Of a stretch of 45,131 nt of DNA, positions 1 to 6,362 are shown piece by piece (the stretch's first letter is position 1; every line of letters starts with the position of its first letter). The stretch lies in the IMG/VR virus record IMGVR_UViG_3300031578_011240, positions 1 to 45,131 of that record. The stretch is one strand, 5' to 3'. This stretch comes from a virus. Position numbers and translations under genes: made by a program. The notes beneath the pieces are model-generated. The model was not told the origin of the DNA, searched no databases, and worked only from the letters and a program-made list of their open reading frames with translations.

Positions 1-1
1 A

Positions 2-595
2 GGCAACGTCCTAAACGTCGAAGACTATGTGGCCAACATGGACCTGGACGTATGGCAGCGTGTTGAGATCCCTATAGCAGACTTCGCACTACCTGCCGAC
101 GTCGACAAGATCATGCTCAAGTACGCCTCCAAGGGCGGACAGCAGTTCTGGTTCGACGACATCGCGCTGAACACTTCGGCCGGTGGTGGACCGTTCACCT
201 ACCGCGTCGCTGCCCCAGATGCCAACACGCGCTATCACCTCCGGATGGCCGTGTTGATGCTAGCTGGCCCGGCGGCTGGGTGGAACCACGACGCCTTCGC
301 AAACATCGCAGGAGGAATCGCTAACGGCTTGCTGCTTCGGCACTACAGAATCTCAACGGCTGAGACACTGACGGCGATCAACACGAAAGACAACATCGAG
401 CTGTTTGGTCGGTTCCATCCACAAGACGACATCACGTTCGCAGACAGCGTGCTTCAGGTCGGTTTTATGCTCAAGCCAGGAGATGCGTCGCTCGTCATCA
501 CTGACGACGACGTGTTCGAGTTCATCGTGCGCGACAACCTCTCGACGCTCTCGAAGGCTCGGGCGTTCTGCCATTACGGGGAGGAGGCCATCTAA
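2..595 (+). CDS. Virion protein with CBM/galactose-binding-like segment (5' partial)
   Basis: The frame is open to the left window edge, so the N-terminus is missing; an internal GTG at 29 is only a fallback start. The visible N-terminal part (V-W-Q-R-V-E-I-P, then F-W-F-D-D-I-A-L) has the pattern of the last strands of a carbohydrate-binding-module or galactose-binding-like jelly roll, in which a 'W-x-x-I/V-x-I-P' strand is followed by a '(Y/W)-x-D-D-I' strand. The remaining ~140 residues are unrecognised. Its stop overlaps the next ATG (TAATG), so it is probably co-translated with the downstream structural genes. Inference: part of a tail or capsid decoration/adhesion protein. The fold assignment rests on the pattern only. 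Confidence 0.6.
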   Translation, partial: GNVLNVEDYVANMDLDVWQRVEIPIADFALPADVDKIMLKYASKGGQQFWFDDIALNTSAGGGPFTYRVAAPDANTRYHLRMAVLMLAGPAAGWNHDAFANIAGGIANGLLLRHYRISTAETLTAINTKDNIELFGRFHPQDDITFADSVLQVGFMLKPGDASLVITDDDVFEFIVRDNLSTLSKARAFCHYGEEAI

Positions 596-1071
596 TGGAC
601 CTTCGTCAGACAATCAACAGCCCCGACGGCAAGCCAGTCACGGCCCCGACGTTCGAGGACACAGGCGGCATCCACCCGCAGTGGAAGGGCTACAAGTACA
701 CCGCGACTGCTGGCGCGACGAACATCTACGACGAAGTCGTCACGGTCGAGAAACAACTGCGCGGTGGCTGGTACGAGCTGCTCGACGCGACCACGAAGGC
801 AGTGGTCGACGACTACATCGAGTTCGCGGTCGTGGACAAAGACGATGTGCTCGGCCTGTTTGCCACCTACGGCCTGACGGTCGGCGTCGACGTGCTGGAG
901 CTGAAGAAGTACGTCCAGACCGAGTACATCAACCCGTCGTTGCTTGGTCGCCAGGTGTTCCTGGTTGGTTCGACCTTCGTGATCTTGGCGGGGCTGTACC
1001 TGCGCACGATCTACGAATCGACCGGCGCGGACAACGTCTGCTTCAAGGTGGTGACACTTGCCTACCAATAA
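595..1071 (+). CDS. Hypothetical phage virion protein, 158 aa
   Basis: It starts at the ATG of a TAATG overlap with the preceding gene. The protein is soluble-looking and mixed alpha/beta; a moderately hydrophobic stretch near residues 120-137 (V-F-L-V-G-S-T-F-V-I-L-A-G-L-Y-L) could be a buried strand/helix or a weak membrane segment. I do not recognise the family. Its place between a CBM-like protein and small membrane proteins at the left of the tail module suggests a structural or assembly role, but no catalytic motif is visible. Confidence 0.75.
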   Translation: MDLRQTINSPDGKPVTAPTFEDTGGIHPQWKGYKYTATAGATNIYDEVVTVEKQLRGGWYELLDATTKAVVDDYIEFAVVDKDDVLGLFATYGLTVGVDVLELKKYVQTEYINPSLLGRQVFLVGSTFVILAGLYLRTIYESTGADNVCFKVVTLAYQ

Positions 1072-1075
1072 AATC

Positions 1076-1204
1076 ATGGTCAACGGCAAGGAAGAGCCCG
1101 CCAAGAAGAAGTTCAAGCTTCCTCCTGACGTGGACTGGCAGGCCATCGCCAGGGATAAGCAGGAAGACGAGAAGAAGGCCAAGAAAGCTAAGGAGTCGAA
1201 GTGA
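1076..1204 (+). CDS. Small highly charged protein, ~42 aa
   Basis: The ATG at 1076 opens a 42-codon frame whose TGA (1202-1204) overlaps the following GTG (1201) by 4 nt, the junction style used throughout this region. A TTG at 1058, with an AAGGTGGTG-like ribosome site upstream, would add six residues and overlap the previous gene. The product is lysine/glutamate-rich (P-A-K-K-K-F-K-L-P-P-D-V-D-W, then K-K-A-K-K-A-K-E-S-K), without a membrane segment or known domain. It fills what would otherwise be a 130-nt gap in a tightly packed operon, which is the main argument that it is real. Function unknown. Confidence 0.55.
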   Translation: MVNGKEEPAKKKFKLPPDVDWQAIARDKQEDEKKAKKAKESK

Positions 1205-1410
1205 ACTGGCCCAAAAAGGTGACCATCACTATTCTGCTCGTGTGCGCAGCGATCCTCATTGGTTGGGACATCTACGTCGCGGCGAACAAGGAAAGCGGCG
1301 ACACGATCAGCGAGATCTTACTGTGGGTTAGTAGACATCCTGTGTTCCCCTTTGCGTTCGGCGTGATTATGGGGCACCTCTTCTGGCCTCAGTATAAGGA
1401 CGAGCCCTGA
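1201..1410 (+). CDS. Small two-TM membrane protein, 69 aa (holin candidate)
   Basis: The GTG start is in a GTGA overlap with the upstream small ORF. Two hydrophobic segments are visible: residues ~6-26 (V-T-I-T-I-L-L-V-C-A-A-I-L-I-G-W) and ~39-62 (I-L-L-W-V-S-R-H-P-V-F-P-F-A-F-G-V-I-M-G). They are joined by a short polar loop, with a charged C-terminus. Size and topology fit a class II holin or another small inner-membrane phage protein. It is followed by a coiled-coil protein and a single-TM protein, a layout seen in lysis cassettes, but no endolysin is adjacent. The holin role is inference; the two hydrophobic segments are seen directly. Confidence 0.7.
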   Translation: MNWPKKVTITILLVCAAILIGWDIYVAANKESGDTISEILLWVSRHPVFPFAFGVIMGHLFWPQYKDEP

Positions 1411-1712
1411 TGCAAGGCGCTGATGTGAGAAAGCTGTTTGCTAAGCTCGACGAGGTGAAGACGGAGATGGTAGGCGTGCGCGCGGAGCTCAAGCGGGTGG
1501 CAGCGAATAGCCAGCTCGTGGTTGCGCAGGTTCAGGAGCATGGTGGTTGTATTGACCGTCTCGAGGGAGCAATCTCCAGACTCAAATATCGCTGCCCGAT
1601 GTTCGAGTTGGAAGACAAGCCCCAAGAGGGGCCGGCGGATAACGGGAGCGAGCGACTGCGCCCTAGTTCGAGTGAATACGCGGCGTTGGACGCTACTACC
1701 AAGAAGGAGTGA
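1410..1712 (+). CDS. Small coiled-coil protein, 100 aa
   Basis: The ATG at 1410 shares a base with the stop of the upstream membrane protein (TGATG). Residues ~5-60 are strongly helical with heptad-like spacing (V-R-K-L-F-A-K-L-D-E-V-K, then L-E-G-A-I-S-R-L), predicting a coiled coil. The C-terminal 40 residues are polar and probably disordered. There is no signal peptide or TM. It lies between two membrane proteins and may act with them as a cytoplasmic or bridging partner. Family not recognised. Confidence 0.7.
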   Translation: MQGADVRKLFAKLDEVKTEMVGVRAELKRVAANSQLVVAQVQEHGGCIDRLEGAISRLKYRCPMFELEDKPQEGPADNGSERLRPSSSEYAALDATTKKE

Positions 1713-1737
1713 GCACCTACAGCGACGAAGTGCCCTT

Positions 1738-1759
1738 GCTCAGGTATCATTACCTGAGC
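1738..1759 (+). promoter_or_regulatory. Perfect 9-bp hairpin in the gap before 1797
   Basis: The arms GCTCAGGTA and TACCTGAGC are exact inverted complements around a TCAT tetraloop, in one of the few non-coding gaps of this region. No T-run follows, so it is not a canonical intrinsic terminator. It may be an RNA structure that stabilises or separates parts of the operon message, or a protein-binding site. It sits 38 nt upstream of the ATG at 1797. Confidence 0.5.
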
Positions 1760-1796
1760 GCGTCTACTAACGGGTACCTGGGATTTATGGATTACG

Positions 1797-2060
1797 ATGG
1801 AACCAGCCACTCTCAAAGCACTGAGCTCGCTATACGTCTATGGACCTCTGGGTATCCTAGCTGCGCTGGGCTTCGTCCTCTACTTCCTGCAGGTTCGGAA
1901 GACTGACGCGATGATGAAGCGTAACGAAGAGCTATCCGAGAAACTCTACGAGGTCAGCCTGGCGTCGATCCAGGCTGATGTCGATCATAGTCGAGCATAC
2001 GAACCCTTGGAGAAATTCTTCGACGCTGTCCTTCGGGCAGTGGTTGAGAGGAAGCCATGA
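1797..2060 (+). CDS. Single-TM protein with cytoplasmic/periplasmic helix, 87 aa
   Basis: An N-terminal hydrophobic segment at residues ~12-31 (Y-G-P-L-G-I-L-A-A-L-G-F-V-L-Y-F-L) is followed by a charged helix (T-D-A-M-M-K-R-N-E-E-L-S-E-K-L). This N-TM plus helical-ectodomain architecture resembles inner-membrane spanin subunits and other small phage membrane proteins. The TGA overlaps the next ATG by 4 nt. The upstream ribosome site is weak, and an overlapping frame from a GTG at 1709 exists, but the TM-bearing frame is the more protein-like. The i-spanin role is a suggestion only. Confidence 0.65.
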   Translation: MEPATLKALSSLYVYGPLGILAALGFVLYFLQVRKTDAMMKRNEELSEKLYEVSLASIQADVDHSRAYEPLEKFFDAVLRAVVERKP

Positions 2061-2443
2061 CCCACGAGAGCGATCTAACGTCAGTTGGCGCGATCCTGAT
2101 AAGCATGGGAGCAGTGACGCGGGCACAGGTCGAAGAGGTCGTCGAAGAGCAGCGCAAGCTTCGGGAGGACGCTCTATTGGGACGTTTGCTCGTGGCGAAG
2201 GGCTACTGCACGCAGGACCAATTCGACATTGCGATGGCGGCACAGAAGTCTATGCGCAACGGAAATAAGGAGAAGCGCGCGCTTGCTGTTGCCGACATCT
2301 CCTTGGCGCGTTCGCGGCGGCAGAGCGTGCATGCCACTCGCAAACGTCTCATCGAGAAGGGCCAGGCGGCCACACGCAGCATCACGAACGAACGGAATGC
2401 TGTCATTACTTCCGCGATGCTAGCCAAACCCGCTGACGGTTAG
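2057..2443 (+). CDS. MshEN/GspE-N-like domain protein, 128 aa
   Basis: Residues ~9-63 contain two copies of a ~24-residue motif: S-V-G-A-I-L-I-S-M-G-A-V-T-R-A-Q-V ending in E-E-Q (Q32), and L-L-G-R-L-L-V-A-K-G-Y-C-T-Q-D-Q-F ending in A-A-Q (Q63). This tandem layout (L-G-x2-L-x3-G-x-hydrophobic-x4-Q... Q) is the hallmark of MshEN / T2SS GspE N-terminal domains, some of which bind cyclic di-GMP. The basic residue that precedes L-G in classic c-di-GMP binders is S/L here, so ligand binding is uncertain. The C-terminal half is basic and helical (R-S-R-R-Q-S-V, T-R-K-R-L-I-E-K-G). It overlaps the upstream gene by 4 nt (ATGA). Domain type fairly likely; function unknown. Confidence 0.7.
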   Translation: MTHESDLTSVGAILISMGAVTRAQVEEVVEEQRKLREDALLGRLLVAKGYCTQDQFDIAMAAQKSMRNGNKEKRALAVADISLARSRRQSVHATRKRLIEKGQAATRSITNERNAVITSAMLAKPADG

Positions 2444-2457
2444 TAGGATGCCCACTG

Positions 2458-2997
2458 ATGGCTCTACCAGCAACAGTGGGCACGGCCGTTCCGATCGCTC
2501 TGATTCTTGAGGACGGAAACGAGCTCCAATTCCCCCAGGCTGAGATCTACGCTCAGGGGGCCACCACTCCCACCGCTACGATAGACCTCGGCCACAAGGC
2601 GAGGGGTAGCTACGAGGCGGACTGGACGCCGATCGTGGTGGGCACCTACCGCGCGGTCTTCATCACCTACGCGGACGCCGGCCACACGATTGAGAACATC
2701 GTCTACTCCCGGGCAATCGAGCAGGTTTTCGTCACGGTCGACTCGATCGATGACCTGTCGGCCAAAATCGTCCGCATTCTTGGGCTGGTACACGAGAACG
2801 CCTTCATCGATAATACGGTGCATGATGCATTCGGATCGCTGGTGGCTGCGCGCGTGCGCCTCTTCGACACGAAGGCCAACGTGGAGGCCGCCACGGATGG
2901 TGGCAGCGAAACTACTGGCCTTCTCTCCACCTACGAGATCGAGTCGACGTTCGAGGCCAACTGCCGGCTGGGCAGCTACCGGATGAAGAAGGTATGA
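2458..2997 (+). CDS. Probable tail/baseplate structural protein, 179 aa
   Basis: ATG start 14 nt after the preceding stop. The N-terminal ~95 residues are beta-rich and look like an Ig-like or carboxypeptidase-regulatory-like sandwich (strand pattern V-G-T-Y-R-A-V-F-I-T-Y near residue 60). A helical segment follows (S-I-D-D-L-S-A-K-I-V-R-I-L-G-L-V-H-E-N) and then a second beta region. No enzymatic motif is evident. It overlaps the next gene by 4 nt (ATGA). Placed in the structural operon, it is probably a minor virion component; I do not recognise the family. Confidence 0.7.
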   Translation: MALPATVGTAVPIALILEDGNELQFPQAEIYAQGATTPTATIDLGHKARGSYEADWTPIVVGTYRAVFITYADAGHTIENIVYSRAIEQVFVTVDSIDDLSAKIVRILGLVHENAFIDNTVHDAFGSLVAARVRLFDTKANVEAATDGGSETTGLLSTYEIESTFEANCRLGSYRMKKV

Positions 2998-3287
2998 GCG
3001 TCTCACTCGCCACACGTGGGATGATCCAAGGCTGCTGTCAGCAGGAGACCGTAATCAGCTTGGACGGCCCGCTGATGCAGCAGACGCTCGAGGTACGCCC
3101 ACGGATCCGCACGGCGGCGGGACCGCCCGCTCCTGTGCTCACACCTCCGACACCGATAACGGCGCTCGAGCTCAGGCCTTCGATGCGCGCGGCCGACGCG
3201 CCCGCACCACCAGACACCGATCCGAAGCCGACACAGATCTCCACGCAGGAGCTCAAGCCGAAGATCATCAAGGCGGAGGAGGAGTAA
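2994..3287 (+). CDS. Proline-rich small protein, 97 aa
   Basis: The ATG overlaps the upstream stop (ATGA), and the stop abuts the next ATG at 3288. The sequence is low-complexity and Pro/Ala-rich. It contains three loose repeats ending in a similar phrase (Q-T-L-E-V-R-P-R-I-R-T-A, A-L-E-L-R-P-S-M-R-A-A, T-Q-E-L-K-P-K-I-I-K-A) separated by proline-rich linkers. The repeat period is about 37-39 residues. This suggests a flexible linker or short linear binding motifs displayed three times. There is no TM or signal peptide. Function unknown. Confidence 0.65.
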   Translation: MSVSLATRGMIQGCCQQETVISLDGPLMQQTLEVRPRIRTAAGPPAPVLTPPTPITALELRPSMRAADAPAPPDTDPKPTQISTQELKPKIIKAEEE

Positions 3288-4232
3288 ATGGCCGTTATCA
3301 AGGTCAAAATCTTCGTTCCGGAGATTGCCAACGTCCTCACGCTCTTCGACCAGATCCAGGTCCAGCGCTCAGAGGCCGGCACTCCTTACTCGGATGCCAA
3401 GGACATCACGGCACCGGCGGCGACCGTGGCCGTCTTGGTGAGCACGAACGAGGGCCCGTTCGCGGGGCTGCAGGGCACCGACATCAAGCTCAAGGTCGAC
3501 CAGGGGGCCGAACAGACGCTGACTTTCGTGTCGGCCAACCCCATCTCTCTGGCGAACGCCATCGGCGAGCTCGCGGCCATCACGGACATCACCGCGTCGG
3601 ACGACGGCTCGGGCAAGCTGAAGATTGAGAGCAACGAGCTCGGCACGGACAGCGTGCTGGAGATTACGGGCGGCACGGCGCTGGCCATCCTCGGGTTCAC
3701 TGTCGGCCAGAAGGACAACGGCGAAGACTCCAACATTCCGTTGGTGACTGCGGTGTCCGAATACGTCTACGACGACCAGAGTGGCGCGGCGTCATTCTGG
3801 TACCGCACCCGGTTCTTCAACTCGACCTCCCAGAACGTCAGTTCCTACTCGGACTGGATCCAAGGCTCGACGGGCGCCGCTATCGACGCCAGTTTCCTCA
3901 TTGTGGGGAAGGTCAAGCTGGCTGACGTTGATGGCACTGCCCTGGTGGGCCGGGACGTAACGATCGTCAACGTCTACAGCCCTCTCTCCCAGGACGGCTA
4001 CTTCCTGGCCGGCCGGAGCAAGACCATCACGACGGATGGCGTGGGGCAGGCCGAGACGACGCTGATTCACGGTCAAATTGTGGACGTCATCATCGAAGGC
4101 ACATCAATGATCAGGAGGATTCAGGTGCCCAGCACCGGCACTGAGTTCGACCTGATGGACCCGACGCTGCAGCAGGACGACCCCTTCAACATCCAGGTTC
4201 CAGATCTGCCGGCCGCGGTGCGGAGGACCTAA
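3288..4232 (+). CDS. Structural protein with flagellin-IN-like and regulatory-like beta domains, 314 aa
   Basis: Residues ~50-145 follow the pattern of a flagellin-IN/hook-like module: a strand (I-K-L-K-V-D-Q-G-A-E-Q-T-L-T-F), a helix (S-L-A-N-A-I-G-E-L-A-A-I), strands (K-L-K-I-E-S-N-E-L-G) and a closing L-G-F-T-V-G. The C-terminal part (~205-290) is a beta-sandwich with 'D-G-T-A-L-V-G-R-D-V-T-I-V-N' that is clearly paralogous to the middle of the 5089-6054 protein. The stop overlaps the next ATG (TAATG). No catalytic motif is seen. A baseplate or tail-surface structural role is inferred from the modules and neighbours. Confidence 0.75.
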   Translation: MAVIKVKIFVPEIANVLTLFDQIQVQRSEAGTPYSDAKDITAPAATVAVLVSTNEGPFAGLQGTDIKLKVDQGAEQTLTFVSANPISLANAIGELAAITDITASDDGSGKLKIESNELGTDSVLEITGGTALAILGFTVGQKDNGEDSNIPLVTAVSEYVYDDQSGAASFWYRTRFFNSTSQNVSSYSDWIQGSTGAAIDASFLIVGKVKLADVDGTALVGRDVTIVNVYSPLSQDGYFLAGRSKTITTDGVGQAETTLIHGQIVDVIIEGTSMIRRIQVPSTGTEFDLMDPTLQQDDPFNIQVPDLPAAVRRT

Positions 4233-4783
4233 TGCCTGGAAGAGGAAGCTACGGCCCCGGAGGCAAGTGGATCTACAGCCGAGCGAAGAAGCTCAGGGCG
4301 AAGAACCCGGACATGTCTGAGGGCGCCTCATTCGCCATCGCCACCCAACAGGCCCACAAGGTCAACAAGAGTCCCAAGGGCTTCCGCACGCCCGAGGGCA
4401 TGGCTACCGCCAAGGCCAAGATGACGGGGCCAGTCAAGGAGTACCGCAAGACGGCCATGTGGCGCAGCTTCGCTAACGAGATGCTGAAGATCTCGATGGC
4501 GCCCGGAGACGTGGTAGGCCAAGCAGCTGCGGGCCCAGGGCCGCTGCCCGGTGGGGGCGACGCACCCTCAAATCCCCTCACAGGGGGCGCCCTAAGCGAC
4601 ACGAAAGGTCCCCAGGCCTCGGCGGTGCCCAAGGGCGCCGTGAAGTCTCTTGGACCGGCTCCGGCGTCTGTGGTGAGCCCTGAGAAGGCGGGCCTGCCCA
4701 ATGCGGGGGTCTCCGCAGTCGGCGCGCCGAAGCCCATAGAGCCGGGTGGAGGGTCAACGAGTGGACAAACCCGTGCAAGCTAA
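4232..4783 (+). CDS. Small basic protein with KWIYSRAKKLRAKNP-type motif and recurring tag, 183 aa
   Basis: The N-terminus (G-K-W-I-Y-S-R-A-K-K-L-R-A-K-N-P, later F-A-I-A-T-Q-Q-A-H-K, and P-E-G-M-A-T-A-K-A-K-M) is a basic, helical segment of a type I recall from other phage minor virion proteins; the family name is not certain. At nt 4451-4495 it carries T-A-M-W-R-S-F-A-N-E-M-L-K-I-S, a version of a motif that recurs in the proteins at 4820 and 35705. The C-terminal ~95 residues are Gly/Pro/Ala/Ser-rich and probably disordered. ATG start in a TAATG overlap. Possibly a packaged or ejected protein, by inference from the tag. Confidence 0.7.
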   Translation: MPGRGSYGPGGKWIYSRAKKLRAKNPDMSEGASFAIATQQAHKVNKSPKGFRTPEGMATAKAKMTGPVKEYRKTAMWRSFANEMLKISMAPGDVVGQAAAGPGPLPGGGDAPSNPLTGGALSDTKGPQASAVPKGAVKSLGPAPASVVSPEKAGLPNAGVSAVGAPKPIEPGGGSTSGQTRAS

Positions 4784-4820
4784 GGCAAAATCCGATCTAG
4801 CTGCGGCGGAGCGTGGATAA
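4761..4820 (+). CDS. Possible 19-aa peptide upstream of 4820
   Basis: A GTG at 4761, preceded by GGAGGG at 4748-4753 (spacing 7), opens a 19-codon frame (M-D-K-P-V-Q-A-K-A-K-S-D-L-A-A-A-E-R-G). Its TAA (4818-4820) overlaps the ATG at 4820 in the TAATG style used by neighbouring genes. The ribosome site and the coupled junction suggest translation, either to make a peptide or simply to deliver ribosomes to the next gene. It overlaps the end of the 4232-4783 gene by 23 nt. Confidence 0.35.
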   Translation: MDKPVQAKAKSDLAAAERG

Positions 4821-5089
4821 TGGATACGACAGTCCTGCAAGGGTTCTTCAATGAAATAGAGTGCATAAGCGCCCAAGAGAAGACGGCCAGCATCAGTGGA
4901 GCAATTCTGCGTGGTGCGGCGAGGCGTGCAGCGAAGCGACCAGTGGAGACTGTGGTCTTGGCGCGCGGTGCCAAGGGTAGGGTCGAGCGCGGCAAAAGGC
5001 GTCACCAAGAGACGATGCGCGCGCTCGATGAGAATAATCCCTACCCGGCCGGCTGGGTGGCGCTTGGAATGCGCCCAAGGAGAGGCTGA
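4820..5089 (+). CDS. Small basic protein with N-terminal recurring tag, 89 aa
   Basis: The N-terminus T-T-V-L-Q-G-F-F-N-E-I-E-C-I-S (nt 4826-4870) closely matches the T-A-M-L-Q-G-F-Y-A-E-M-E-K-I-A segment of the 35705 protein and the T-A-M-W-R-S-F-A-N-E-M segment of the 4232 protein. The rest is arginine/lysine-rich (R-G-A-A-R-R-A-A-K-R-P, G-K-R-R-H-Q-E-T-M-R), predicting a nucleic-acid- or membrane-interacting peptide. TGA and the next ATG overlap (TGATG). No known domain. By inference a small tagged virion or internal protein. Confidence 0.65.
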   Translation: MDTTVLQGFFNEIECISAQEKTASISGAILRGAARRAAKRPVETVVLARGAKGRVERGKRRHQETMRALDENNPYPAGWVALGMRPRRG

Positions 5090-6054
5090 TGGCACCGACC
5101 CCTGAGACTGTAAAATTCTACCTCACGGACCAGAACACCGACCCGATACTTGGCGTCCTCGTGCGCGTGTTCGATGCGGCCGGCGCCGTGTTCCAGACGC
5201 AGGATGTGACTGTGGATGTGGCGGGCGATGCTGTCGCCGAGGTGACGCTCAACGGCGACACCGTCCCGATCAGCTACACCATCCGGATGTCCAAGACCGG
5301 TGTGGCGTTCGATGGCAGCCTGGGGAACGACAGCAAGAGCCCCCAGCTCATCGACGTCTACAGTCCAGCGGCAGGAGCTCCAACGGGGAAGAACGACTTC
5401 GACATCCAGGGCGAGACGTTCACGCTGCCCGCGGCCATAGACGCCCGGCTGTGCCGGGCGAGCGGCTTCTTCAAAGACGCATCCGGCAGGCCCTTGGTCG
5501 GGTTGGACATCAAGATCGTGAACCAGTTCAGGCCGGCCGTGGTGGACGGGTTCGCCATTATGGGAGAGCGCCTAGACCTGCGCACGGATGAGAATGGCTA
5601 CGCCCAGGTGGATCTCTACCGTGGTGGGGAATACTGCGCATGGGTCCAGAGCGTCCAGACGGCGATGGCAGACCCCGAGGGGGCTATCGTCTTCCCGCGC
5701 GATGTCGTGGTCCCCGACCAGACTTCGATCAACTTGGTCGACCTGCTCTTCCCTGTTGTGGGCACCGTAGGGTACACGCCTGCGTCGGTCTCTGTTGCCG
5801 TCGATGGTGAGCAGGAAGTCACTGTCGTTGTGACAGGAACGGACAAGCGCGTGCTAGCAGGCATCGCGCCTAGCGACGTGATCTACACGGTCGACGATCC
5901 CACTATTGCAGTAGTCCGCCTCGGTGCAGATACGGTAACCATTGTCGGCCTGACGGCTGGCTCTACTCAGCTCACTGCCACGCGAAAAGATTTGACGATC
6001 GTCACGGTGCCGACGCCCGCCGCGTTAGCAGTGCTGCCTATCACCGTGACCTAG
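5089..6054 (+). CDS. Multi-domain Ig-like structural protein, 321 aa
   Basis: Three beta domains can be read. Residues ~1-105 look like a carboxypeptidase-regulatory/SpaA-like sandwich (P-I-L-G-V-L-V-R-V-F-D, then I-S-Y-T-I-R-M). Residues ~122-218 are paralogous to the C-terminal domain of the 3288 protein (shared G-R-P-L-V-G-L-D-I-K-I-V-N and T-D-E-N-G-Y-A-Q-V-D-L). The C-terminus (~228-315) is a Big_2-like Ig domain (D-P-T-I-A-V-V, then V-T-I-V-G-L-T-A-G-S-T-Q-L-T-A). Such domains are common on virion surfaces, where they bind carbohydrate or other proteins. The stop (TAG) overlaps the next GTG. Confidence 0.8.
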   Translation: MAPTPETVKFYLTDQNTDPILGVLVRVFDAAGAVFQTQDVTVDVAGDAVAEVTLNGDTVPISYTIRMSKTGVAFDGSLGNDSKSPQLIDVYSPAAGAPTGKNDFDIQGETFTLPAAIDARLCRASGFFKDASGRPLVGLDIKIVNQFRPAVVDGFAIMGERLDLRTDENGYAQVDLYRGGEYCAWVQSVQTAMADPEGAIVFPRDVVVPDQTSINLVDLLFPVVGTVGYTPASVSVAVDGEQEVTVVVTGTDKRVLAGIAPSDVIYTVDDPTIAVVRLGADTVTIVGLTAGSTQLTATRKDLTIVTVPTPAALAVLPITVT

Positions 6055-6362
6055 TGGGCCTGCTCTTTGTTCAAGCATGCCGCCCGTATGGGCAAGGAGA
6101 GCGTCTGTTGTTGGCGTCCGTCCTGCGCCGCGCTGCCTACGATATCGCTCTCTACCGAGCATCTCCTAAGCTGCGGATGCAGAGGCTGGGGGAGGGGGCG
6201 TACCGCTGGATGTTCGACGACACGGCGGAGCACTTTACTTCCTTCTTGAGCATCTGTACTCTTTTGGATCAAGACCCGCAGGTGATTCGTAGGAAAACAC
6301 TGACACTTACGCGAAAAGACGTGCGAAAGTTCGACCTGGTGGACGCACATGGCTGCCTTTAA
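6054..6362 (+). CDS. Small helical protein resembling a widespread bacterial ~100-aa family, 102 aa
   Basis: The GTG start overlaps the upstream TAG. The protein is helical: a first segment (L-A-S-V-L-R-R-A-A-Y-D-I-A-L-Y), then E-G-A-Y-R-W-M-F-D-D, then F-T-S-F-L-S-I-C-T-L-L-D-Q-D-P-Q-V-I-R-R-K. This order, a helix ending in a Trp-containing acidic turn followed by 'F-(S/T)-F/S-x-x-(V/I)-C-x-x-L-x-x-D-P-x-x-(I/L)-R', matches a small uncharacterised protein type I associate with many bacteria and phages. It may have a DNA-binding helical fold. It overlaps the next gene by 14 nt. Regulatory or structural role unknown. Confidence 0.65.
   Translation: MGLLFVQACRPYGQGERLLLASVLRRAAYDIALYRASPKLRMQRLGEGAYRWMFDDTAEHFTSFLSICTLLDQDPQVIRRKTLTLTRKDVRKFDLVDAHGCL

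Noticed and set aside
405-1331. Long plus-strand frame (308 aa) across the first genes
   Set aside because: Arg/Ser-rich, low-complexity translation typical of an out-of-frame shadow of GC-rich genes; it crosses four tightly spaced genes that have proper starts.
1709-1906. 65-aa frame starting at GTG 1709 and overlapping the 1797 gene
   Set aside because: Its GTGA junction is tempting, but most of it lies out of frame over the TM-encoding gene and it has no coherent hydrophobic or domain pattern. The 1797 frame is more convincing.
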